Assembly (NCBI GenBank): GCA_016177305.1
Contig: JACOVK010000061.1
Span: 1-40,985 of the forward strand
Direction of reading: 5' to 3'
Source of the DNA: Parcubacteria group bacterium
Lineage (GTDB): Bacteria; Patescibacteriota; Patescibacteriia; UBA2169
Length of the DNA: 40,985 nucleotides
Each line of letters begins with the position of its first letter. Position 1 is the stretch's first letter. Shown here piece by piece: positions 14,005-19,663 of the stretch. Made by a program: the position numbers and the translations under genes. The notes below the pieces were generated by a model that was given only the letters and a program-made list of their open reading frames with translations, searched no databases and was not told the origin of the DNA.

Positions 14005-14448
14005 GTGTCCTCTATGGCAATGTTCAACGGAAAAGAGAAGGGAGAAAAACAAAAAGGGTTTGAAATGAAAGAAGGGGAGATTGAAACCATCATCGGCGCG
14101 AGCGTAAAAGTGGAGGGGGATTTTAAGAGCGATGGGGATGTGCTGGTGCAGGGGATTGTGAATGGAAGTTTAAAAACCAAAGGCAACCTAAGAGTGGAAG
14201 AAGGGGCTAAGATTAAAGCAAATGTGGAAGCCGCGAATGCGAGCGTCCGTGGCGAGATCGCGGGAAACGTGACCGTAAAAGACAGCCTCCAGCTCGGGGA
14301 ATCCGCGAAAATCGCGGGGGACATCATCACAAAAATTCTTTCCATTGAGCCTGGGGCAGTGCTGCACGGCCACTGTTCAGTTTCCGCCATTGAGCCTGAA
14401 GCCGGCAATGAGCCCGCCATCGTGCAAAAACCGAAAAAAGAAGCTTAA
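14005..14448 (+). CDS. Bactofilin-family cytoskeletal protein
   Basis: 147 residues (144 or 142 if the ATG at 14014 or 14020 is used instead of the GTG). Bactofilins self-assemble into filaments through a beta-helix and scaffold envelope synthesis. The core from about residue 26 shows the family's repeating short strands: TIIGASVKVEGDFKSDGDV, then VQGIVNGSLKTKGNLRV, GAKIKANVEAANASVRGEI and the rest. The N-terminus is basic, and a short Pro/Ala-rich tail follows. The next gene starts 3 bp later, suggesting one mRNA. Confidence 0.9.
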   Translation: MSSMAMFNGKEKGEKQKGFEMKEGEIETIIGASVKVEGDFKSDGDVLVQGIVNGSLKTKGNLRVEEGAKIKANVEAANASVRGEIAGNVTVKDSLQLGESAKIAGDIITKILSIEPGAVLHGHCSVSAIEPEAGNEPAIVQKPKKEA

Positions 14449-14451
14449 TGT

Positions 14452-15249
14452 ATGTATGCGTACTTCATTGATGATTGGGTGTACGAAAAACATCACCGGA
14501 CATTGGACAAACTGGACCTGCTCCTGACCCAGCAGGGGGTTTCCGGAAGGAAGATACGGCTCTCCCGGCTTTCTGATATGAACGCCAGCATCAGGGACTG
14601 CATTGGAAGCGGCATTAAGACTCTGGTTGCGGTTGGAAACGACGTTACCGCGAGTCGGCTTTTGAACCACGCGCAGAGCCTTAAGCAGAAGGATGCTTTT
14701 TCGTTTGCGTTTTGCGTGGTTCCCATAGGCGAGCCCAACGAAGTAGCGCGCCTGTTCGGGATTCAATCCCTTCCAGATGCCGCGAGTGCGCTTAGCGCTT
14801 GCCAGACCCGGCTGTTTGACCTCGGGCTCTTGAACCAGCGCCACTACTTTGTTACGGCAGCAATCTTCCCTAAAAAATCCGCGCTGCGCTTCCGTTCGTA
14901 CTCCGTGAGCTCCCTGCATCAGGATCACCACCTAAGCGTGTGCAACGGCGACATCTACCGCACCAAAGAAACCGCCGCTTCCAAAAAATTCGTTCCGGAC
15001 GATGGCGTGCTTGAGGCGGTGATTGCGTACCGCCCGAGCGTTTCGTTTTGGAGCCGCGTTCGGGGCAGGCAAGCGAGCGGAGAATACCAGCCCGAAAGCT
15101 TTTTTCCCATAAAAAAGATTACCGTCAGGGGCGCTTCAAAGACCATTTCCATTTTTGCGGACACCGAAAAGCAGCTTTCGTCCCCCATAGACGTGGAAGT
15201 AGTTGCGAGGGAGCTTGAAGCCGTGGTGCGCTCAAAGCGCGCCGCATAG
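14452..15249 (+). CDS. Diacylglycerol-kinase-like protein with degenerate active site
   Basis: 265 residues. Two segments recall the diacylglycerol/sphingosine kinase fold: TLVAVGNDVTASRLLN (58-72), where the family has a GGDGT nucleotide motif, and FCVVPIGEPNEVARLFGI (87-104), where it has a PxGTGNDxAR motif. Here they read GNDVT and GEPNE, so ATP binding may be lost or altered. The C-terminal half (about 130-260) has the beta-rich look of the second domain, with a late IDVEVV strand. It is likely co-transcribed with bactofilin. It could be a lipid-binding or regulatory relative rather than an active kinase. Confidence 0.55.
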   Translation: MYAYFIDDWVYEKHHRTLDKLDLLLTQQGVSGRKIRLSRLSDMNASIRDCIGSGIKTLVAVGNDVTASRLLNHAQSLKQKDAFSFAFCVVPIGEPNEVARLFGIQSLPDAASALSACQTRLFDLGLLNQRHYFVTAAIFPKKSALRFRSYSVSSLHQDHHLSVCNGDIYRTKETAASKKFVPDDGVLEAVIAYRPSVSFWSRVRGRQASGEYQPESFFPIKKITVRGASKTISIFADTEKQLSSPIDVEVVARELEAVVRSKRAA

Positions 15250-15250
15250 G

Positions 15251-15270
15251 CCGAGGCTATCCTCGGTTTT
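15251..15270 (+). terminator. Terminator after the bactofilin operon
   Basis: CCGAGG (15251-15256)-CTAT-CCTCGG (15261-15266) followed by TTTT. It overlaps the end of the convergent PRC-barrel gene. Confidence 0.7.
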
Positions 15271-15574
15271 GCGTTACCATCTCGGCCGAAAGCCGGGGCT
15301 TGTTTTTTGCGAGCTGCGCTGCTGCTTCTGCTTCAATAGCGCGCGCCACGCTGTCTTCCACAACCATCTTTTCTTTGGTGATGGAAATCACCTGGTCGCG
15401 GTGGATGAGGAGCTCTTCTTTGCTGAAGAGGTGTGAAATGCCGCCCGGCGCAACCCGGTACTGGTACAGGCTCTGCGTTTCAATGTCAACAATGGCGCCC
15501 GCAACCTTTCCCAGGCGCTGGTTGCTTTGGGTTTCTACCGGAAGGTTTAAAATATCATGAAGCGAGAGCAGCAT
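15257..15574 (-). CDS. PRC-barrel domain protein
   Basis: 105 residues. The PRC-barrel is a small beta-barrel found in RimM and photosynthetic reaction-centre H subunits and as stand-alone proteins. Visible pattern: ILNLPVETQSNQRLGKVAGAIVDIE, then YQYRVAPG and the strand ELLIHRDQVISITKEKMVVED, then an Ala-rich C-terminal helix. Here it ends the rpmH-rnpA-yidD-yidC run, 16 bp after yidC. The biochemical role is unknown. Confidence 0.82.
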   Translation of the reverse strand: MLLSLHDILNLPVETQSNQRLGKVAGAIVDIETQSLYQYRVAPGGISHLFSKEELLIHRDQVISITKEKMVVEDSVARAIEAEAAAQLAKNKPRLSAEMVTQNRG

Positions 15575-15590
15575 AGTGGCGGTTTTGGGG

Positions 15591-16313
15591 CTATTGCGGC
15601 TGCGGGGCTCGTGCCGGCTTTTGGAACAGTATGATCTGCTGGATGAGCGTGGTGAGCGTGTTGATGGTCCAGTATAAGGTCAAGCCGCCCGGCAAGCTGG
15701 CGCCGAACACAACCGTGATCACCGGGGCGATGTACAGCATCTGCTTGTTCATCATGCTGGTCATGCTCTCGTCCGCTGATCCGGGGAGGGCGGGCTGGCG
15801 CTTGTGCACCAGCATCCTGGTTTGCAAGAATTGCAAGGCGCCCGCGATAACGGCGACGACGATGCTTGATTCCTTCAGGTCAAACACTCCGAGGAACACC
15901 ATATTGACCGCGCCCGGCTGCGCGACAAACGAGTAGAGCGCGTCAACACTTCCGGCGGCCACCTCGTCCCTAAGCACCTGGAAGATGGCGAGCAAAAAGG
16001 GCAGCTGGACCAAGAGCGGCAGGCAGGAAGAAAACGGGCTGACCTTTTCCTGCTTGTAGAGCAGCATGAGTTCGCGGCCCTGGCGCTCGCGGTCGTCTTT
16101 GTATTTTTTACGCAGCTCATCAACCTTCGGCTGGATTTCCTGCAGCGCTTTCTGCGAGTGCAGTGAGCGCGCGGAGAGCGGGTACAGAATTATTTTAACC
16201 AATACCGTGAGGCTGATGATAGCCCACCCGAAATCATCGCCCGGAATAATGTTGTGCAGCCAGACCAGGAGGTTCAAAATCGGTTGGTAGAACAAGATGA
16301 CAAACGGATTCAT
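15591..16313 (-). CDS. yidC: YidC/Oxa1 membrane protein insertase
   Basis: 240 residues, the short form without the large periplasmic domain. It inserts membrane proteins alone or with SecYEG. The family core is visible: an N-terminal helix, GWAIISLTVLVKIILYPLS with the positively charged residue used for insertion, a cytoplasmic coiled hairpin (ALQEIQPKVDELRKKYKDDR), CLPLLVQLPFLLAIFQVL, and a C-terminal VFGASLPGGLTLYWTINTL helix. The gap to yidD is 4 bp. Confidence 0.95.
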   Translation of the reverse strand: MNPFVILFYQPILNLLVWLHNIIPGDDFGWAIISLTVLVKIILYPLSARSLHSQKALQEIQPKVDELRKKYKDDRERQGRELMLLYKQEKVSPFSSCLPLLVQLPFLLAIFQVLRDEVAAGSVDALYSFVAQPGAVNMVFLGVFDLKESSIVVAVIAGALQFLQTRMLVHKRQPALPGSADESMTSMMNKQMLYIAPVITVVFGASLPGGLTLYWTINTLTTLIQQIILFQKPARAPQPQ

Positions 16314-16317
16314 TGGG

Positions 16318-16551
16318 TTACCTTACTGGATCGTAGCCGCCTTGCGCCCATGGGTGGCAGCGCACAATTCGTTTTGATCCCATGGAGCACCCCTTCAGTA
16401 TACCAAATGATTGGATTGCGTCATACAGGTATTCTGAACACGTGGGGCGGTACTTGCAGGCGCCGTGCGGGAAAAACCCTTGCAACAACCCGTGGTCCGG
16501 GGACAGGGTCTTCTGGTAGATGCTGATGGCGAGGAGCAGGGCGCGTTTCAT
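16318..16551 (-). CDS. yidD: Membrane protein insertion efficiency factor YidD
   Basis: 77 residues. YidD helps YidC-dependent insertion at the inner membrane. The N-terminal amphipathic helix (MKRALLLAISIYQKTLSP) precedes the conserved cysteine block CKYRPTCSEYLYDAI, and the GSKRIVRCHPWAQGGYDPV end is complete. It overlaps rnpA by 4 bp, so translation is probably coupled. Confidence 0.95.
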   Translation of the reverse strand: MKRALLLAISIYQKTLSPDHGLLQGFFPHGACKYRPTCSEYLYDAIQSFGILKGCSMGSKRIVRCHPWAQGGYDPVR

Positions 16552-16889
16552 GTGATGCGTGTTTTTTTGAACAAGCTGATCGTTAATGTTCGCAGTTCGC
16601 CAAATTCCAGTTCAAGCAGCGGCTTTTTGGTGATGAGAATGCCGTCAAAGCCCGGGGCAACTTTTGGCATGACGTCTCTGCGGATGATTTCGCGCAGCCT
16701 GCGCTTGAGCTTGTTGCGCAGCACCGATTTTTTGGAAATTTTGAGCGAGGTGATGATGGCGAAGCGCGAAACCTTGAGATTGTTTTTTGCCAATCGGATG
16801 CCGAGGTTGCCGACAAAAAAAGACCTGCCGCGTTTGTGCACGGCCTCAATGTCAGACCGTTTGGCAAGGCGGTTGGCCGCGTTCAGCAT
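16548..16889 (-). CDS. rnpA: Ribonuclease P protein component
   Basis: 113 residues. RnpA assists the RNase P RNA in cutting tRNA 5' leaders. The RNR signature is clear as SVLRNKLKRRLREIIR (about 67-82), and the N-terminal LAKRSDIEAVHKRGRSFF matches the family start. It lies 3 bp after rpmH, the classic arrangement. Confidence 0.95.
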   Translation of the reverse strand: MLNAANRLAKRSDIEAVHKRGRSFFVGNLGIRLAKNNLKVSRFAIITSLKISKKSVLRNKLKRRLREIIRRDVMPKVAPGFDGILITKKPLLELEFGELRTLTISLFKKTRIT

Positions 16890-16892
16890 AGT

Positions 16893-17036
16893 TTAGGCAG
16901 GGGTAAGCCGCTTCCTGCCTTTTGCCTTCCGTCTTTTCAGAACGTTGCGGCCGCCCGGGCTTGCGCTGCGCTTCCGGAATCCGTGCACCCTTGCGCGCTT
17001 CTTCTTTTTTGGCTGGTAGGTTCGTTTTGTTGACAT
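16893..17036 (-). CDS. rpmH: Ribosomal protein bL34
   Basis: 47-residue bL34, a very basic rRNA-binding protein of the 50S subunit. It begins MSTKRTYQPKKKKRARVHGF and continues through the conserved RNVLKRRKAKGRKRL. I chose ATG 17036; a longer frame to 17078 has no family similarity. It heads the rpmH-rnpA-yidD-yidC-PRC run. Confidence 0.96.
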   Translation of the reverse strand: MSTKRTYQPKKKKRARVHGFRKRSASPGGRNVLKRRKAKGRKRLTPA

Positions 17037-17063
17037 AGTGTTTGTGGAATTAGCAACAGATAC

Positions 17064-17092
17064 AGAGTAGCACGTCAAGACGCTTGATACAA
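17064..17092 (-). promoter_or_regulatory. rpmH promoter
   Basis: On the minus strand TTGTAT (plus 17087-17092), a 17-nt spacer and TACTCT (plus 17064-17069). A nearby TTGACG has no equally good partner. Confidence 0.5.
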
Positions 17093-17116
17093 GCCTTGGT
17101 TATGGGGTTTGTGATT

Positions 17117-17884
17117 TTATGACCGGACTCCAATGCCCCACAGAAATTCAAAAATTTGTTTAAGGCTGAATGCCAGATCCGGCGAATAAATGATATACGC
17201 AATACCCTCTTTGCGCGTTGAAATCAGGCCAATGTTGTTTTCATAGATGTAGATACTGGCCTTCAAATCAACGTATTCGGGTAAGTACCGTATCTGCCGC
17301 AGGTAGGGTACTTGCTCATTGAAGATGGGTTCGTTGTGAACTGACTTTGATTTTATGCGGAGCGACCGCGTGTACAGTTTTGCATTCACACGGCGCGCAA
17401 TCCATTTTTTGATATATGTTTTGTCTACGGTTTGCAGGGTCAGTTCCGGAGGTGAGAAGTAGACATACTCTTTTTTAGCCTTTTTTAGTATGTCTTCGTA
17501 CACTTCGCGGCTGGCAAGCGGGCCTTGGAATATGCGTATTGATGGATTCTCGCCCTTATCCACATAGAGCGCCAAAAAATCCGGGAGCAAATCTTTGAGC
17601 TCCTGTTTTTGGATTTCAAATTTTTTATAGAGTTCTTTTGGCGGGAGCGCTATAAACGACTTTCGTTTGCCGTGGAATACGGTTTTTATGAACCCGCGCT
17701 CTTCCAAGGTACGGAGGTTGTCATATATGGCAGTGCGCCCGATGTTGAGGTCCTGCGCGAGGTCTTTTGCGGACCCTTCCCCGCGCTCAAGCGCGGCCAA
17801 ATAGAGCTGCGCCCGCTGGCTATCCAGCCCTGCAGAGAGCAGCCAGGAGATAAGGTTATTCATATTTTCAATTATTTTTGACAA
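17117..17884 (-). CDS. TrmB-family transcriptional regulator
   Basis: 255 residues. The winged HTH at about 12-75 (LSAGLDSQRAQLYLAALERG, SAKDLAQDLNIGRTAIYDNL, LEERGFIKTVFHGKRKSF) is of the TrmB type, common in archaea and CPR bacteria. A short coiled segment (KKFEIQKQELKDLLPDFL) and a phospholipase-D-like effector domain follow, as in TrmB relatives. No ligand can be predicted. Its divergent promoter region (17885-18053) is AT-rich and shared with the 18054 gene, a plausible target site. Confidence 0.85.
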   Translation of the reverse strand: MSKIIENMNNLISWLLSAGLDSQRAQLYLAALERGEGSAKDLAQDLNIGRTAIYDNLRTLEERGFIKTVFHGKRKSFIALPPKELYKKFEIQKQELKDLLPDFLALYVDKGENPSIRIFQGPLASREVYEDILKKAKKEYVYFSPPELTLQTVDKTYIKKWIARRVNAKLYTRSLRIKSKSVHNEPIFNEQVPYLRQIRYLPEYVDLKASIYIYENNIGLISTRKEGIAYIIYSPDLAFSLKQIFEFLWGIGVRS

Positions 17885-17906
17885 AAATTAAATTATTATT
17901 TACTTA

Positions 17907-17935
17907 ATTTTAGCCTAAATCGCGTTAGGTTGCAA
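17907..17935 (-). promoter_or_regulatory. TrmB-gene promoter
   Basis: On the minus strand TTGCAA (plus 17930-17935), a 17-nt spacer and TAAAAT (plus 17907-17912). Confidence 0.65.
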
Positions 17936-17952
17936 TAGGATTTCAAAAATAG

Positions 17953-17981
17953 TTTACGATATTTTAGTTGTTTTTTATACT
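17953..17981 (+). promoter_or_regulatory. Promoter of the 18054 gene with leader hairpin
   Basis: TTTACG (17953-17958), a 17-nt spacer and TATACT (17976-17981). About 10 nt into the leader lies GTCCGG-AATTA-CCGGAC (17998-18014). A real Shine-Dalgarno, AAGGAG (18042-18047), sits 6 nt before the ATG, which is unusual in this window. Confidence 0.7.
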
Positions 17982-18053
17982 ATAGGCATCCTGCAAAGTC
18001 CGGAATTACCGGACATTCACCACAGCGTTCATTTCATTCAGAAGGAGTGGAAT

Positions 18054-18431
18054 ATGCGTGCGATTGAAGAAATAGCCCAAGAAGGGCGGCTTGGCATGGT
18101 GGCCGAGTTGCTGGGCATGCACGATTTTGACGACCAGGCGTTCCAGTTTCTGGTTCGCGATCCGGAGTTCAGGGCCGCGGTTCGCAAAGCTGCCCAAAAA
18201 GCGTTCCGCAGGTGGGATGAGAAGGTTGCGGCAATCGTTGCGCACGTAAGCCGGTGCCGCTGGTGCCGCGAGAGAGCTCTTAGCTACGGCGACCAAGACC
18301 TTGAAGAACAGGTCAGGGGCTGGCGCCGTGTGGGCATGTTCAGGAATATTGAACAATTCGCCTGTGCAAAGACTCGCCGGGTGATTCCCATCAATAGACG
18401 ACAGCCAAACCGCGCTCGGGCGAAGAGCTGA
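18054..18431 (+). CDS. Small protein with HxxxCxxC zinc-anti-sigma-like motif
   Basis: 125 residues, family not recognised. It is mainly helical and charged. Residues 64-71 (HVSRCRWC) match the HX3CX2C motif of zinc-binding anti-sigma (ZAS/zf-HC2) domains, set in a helix-loop context like those domains. A further Cys lies at 104. The tail (from about 108) is basic. It has the best Shine-Dalgarno in the window, suggesting efficient translation. No sigma-factor gene is adjacent. It may be a zinc-binding regulator; the function is open. Confidence 0.6.
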   Translation: MRAIEEIAQEGRLGMVAELLGMHDFDDQAFQFLVRDPEFRAAVRKAAQKAFRRWDEKVAAIVAHVSRCRWCRERALSYGDQDLEEQVRGWRRVGMFRNIEQFACAKTRRVIPINRRQPNRARAKS

Positions 18432-18493
18432 TTGTTCTAGCCTCTCATGAGGCAATACCCTCCCTTGCGGACGACAACGTCGTCTGTGGATGC

Positions 18494-18523
18494 TTGACAA
18501 GGCGCATGGTTTTGTGATAAGAT
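18494..18523 (+). promoter_or_regulatory. Promoter of the 18583 gene
   Basis: Perfect TTGACA (18494-18499), an 18-nt spacer and TAAGAT (18518-18523). The gap 18432-18582 also holds two short hairpins without T-tracts: GCCTC-TCAT-GAGGC (18440-18453) and GACGAC-AAC-GTCGTC (18470-18484). Confidence 0.6.
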
Positions 18524-18582
18524 GCAGTCTTCGTGTAAAAATCGCGAAGTGTTCCCAATAACCCCTAGCGAAAGGCTAGAAG

Positions 18583-19011
18583 ATGAAGCTCAAGGCGGTG
18601 ATTTCCAGAGATGCCCCTATGACGCTCTTCAAGGCGTTCAGCAGCGAAGGATTCGCCAGGACCTTCCTGGAGAACGTCTTGGTCGGCTGTCTCGGTGCGA
18701 AGGACCCGGCCGAGCGTCCAGCCGAGTACTACGTCCAGGAACCTGATCCCATGGTCACGGTCGGCGTGTGCCTCGGTGTGGAGCTCCGGCTCACGGGCAT
18801 CAGCAGGGGCGGGCGCACGGCCAAGCAGTTCCACGACGCCCTGAAGGCGCTCAAGGATCTCGCCGCGCGAACCATCGCCGAGAACCTCAAGGTTGGCCGC
18901 GTTCAGCTCTTTGTGGTCATCATGTTGGACGGCGATGTCGAGACCAAGCCCGGCTCGGGCCAGTACAGCAACGTGCTGGAGTCAGACGCCATCTGGGTCG
19001 AGACCAACTAG
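18583..19011 (+). CDS. Conserved-looking 142-aa protein, unknown
   Basis: 142 residues, family not recognised. It looks like a compact soluble alpha/beta protein: an N-terminal LKAVISRDAPMTLFKAFSSE, a central VTVGVCLGVELRLTGISRGG strand pair, a long helix (KQFHDALKALKDLAARTIAEN), and a VQLFVVIMLDGDVE strand. Codons are strongly C/G-ending (CTC, GTC, ATC, ACC), unlike neighbouring gyrA, suggesting high expression or transfer. It has its own consensus -35. CTAG-CGAAAGG-CTAG just before the ATG could form a small hairpin holding an AAAGG ribosome-binding string. Confidence 0.6.
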   Translation: MKLKAVISRDAPMTLFKAFSSEGFARTFLENVLVGCLGAKDPAERPAEYYVQEPDPMVTVGVCLGVELRLTGISRGGRTAKQFHDALKALKDLAARTIAENLKVGRVQLFVVIMLDGDVETKPGSGQYSNVLESDAIWVETN

Positions 19012-19123
19012 CCCAAGACGGCATAGCCTTCTGGCTCCGCCGACTGCACCCTTCTCTCGCAGATGGCAACATCGTCTGCGGGGGAGGGGTGTTTTTTTGT
19101 GTAGAATTTGCCGCCCAAAACCA

Positions 19124-19151
19124 TTGACAAATTTTGTAAAAGGGGTATAAT
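19124..19151 (+). promoter_or_regulatory. Consensus promoter of the structured RNA
   Basis: Perfect TTGACA (19124-19129), a 16-nt spacer and perfect TATAAT (19146-19151). It is the closest to consensus in the window and has no ORF after it. Upstream, 19012-19123 holds a hairpin at 19058-19080 and a T7 run that may end the 18583 mRNA. Confidence 0.85.
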
Positions 19152-19156
19152 AAAAA

Positions 19157-19251
19157 TGTACCTGTGACCCGAAAGGGTTGTTCGGCTAAAGGAATTTCCA
19201 TACGCCGAAAGCAGGTACACTAAAAAACCGCCTTCCTTGAGGCGGTTTTTT
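19157..19251 (+). ncRNA. Stand-alone three-way-junction RNA
   Basis: A ~95-nt transcript defined by the promoter at 19124-19151 and the terminator at 19222-19251. P1 is the perfect 8-bp TGTACCTG (19157-19164)/CAGGTACA (19212-19219). P2 is ACCC-GAAA-GGGT (19067-offset style positions 19167-19178), capped by a GNRA loop. P3 is TTCGGC (19181-19186)/GCCGAA (19204-19209) with a 17-nt terminal region containing GGAATTTCC. The junction strands are TG, TG and AG. No plus-strand gene follows for over 4 kb, so it is not a normal riboswitch. It does not match SRP, 6S, tmRNA or RNase P features I know. Confidence 0.75.
19222..19251. terminator. Bidirectional intrinsic terminator
   Basis: AAAAAACCGCC (19222-19232)/GGCGGTTTTTT (19241-19251), extended by inner T-A and T.G pairs. 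It ends the structured RNA on plus. The minus-strand nuclease-like gene stops at 19250-19252, so it serves both transcripts. Confidence 0.92.
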
Positions 19252-19654
19252 AGTTGCGTCGCTTGTCTTTCTTTTTCCAGATACTGTAAAAGTGAATGTT
19301 CCCAGTTCCTATTCTTCTCAAGATGACCGTGACTTTTGTATTTTGTTTCCCAACAACATGCCCTAATTCCCAAATTTCTGTCTTCTTTCCAAGCTTTTTA
19401 GAAAATTCTGATTTGTACTCAATCACTTCGTTGGCGTTTTTGATTACCGGAATCAACAACGGCAGCAGTCCGAGACGATACATCCTTTCTTTTTTTGATC
19501 GGGCGTGCCCTAACCCGTCATAGAGTAAGTGGCGGAAACCCTTGGAGGTAAAATGAATATCTTCGCTTAACAGAGGACAGTGCACCTGTCTCACCGCTTT
19601 GTACCATCCCCTTTTCTCTGTCACCATTCTTTCGTAGTATGTTTGTCCCTCCAT
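19250..19654 (-). CDS. Putative BECR-fold (barnase/EndoU/RelE-like) nuclease
   Basis: 134 residues from ATG 19654 (a TTG three codons earlier abuts the gyrA stop). The block DIHFTSKGFRHLLYDG (about 32-47), the arginine-rich RSKKERMYRLGLLPLLIPVI (52-71), and a late VTVILRRIGTGNIHFYSIWKK strand fit phage-type BECR nucleases seen as toxins or polymorphic effectors. This is recognition from memory, not a search. It lies 9 bp after gyrA on the same strand and convergent to the structured RNA. No antitoxin gene is adjacent. Confidence 0.5.
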   Translation of the reverse strand: MEGQTYYERMVTEKRGWYKAVRQVHCPLLSEDIHFTSKGFRHLLYDGLGHARSKKERMYRLGLLPLLIPVIKNANEVIEYKSEFSKKLGKKTEIWELGHVVGKQNTKVTVILRRIGTGNIHFYSIWKKKDKRRN

Positions 19655-19663
19655 ACACGACAA

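Noticed and set aside
19157..19251. SRP 4.5S RNA, purine riboswitch or hammerhead ribozyme
   Set aside because: It lacks the SRP apical motif, the purine-riboswitch junction sequences, and the CUGAUGA/GAAA hammerhead core. It also has no downstream gene to regulate.
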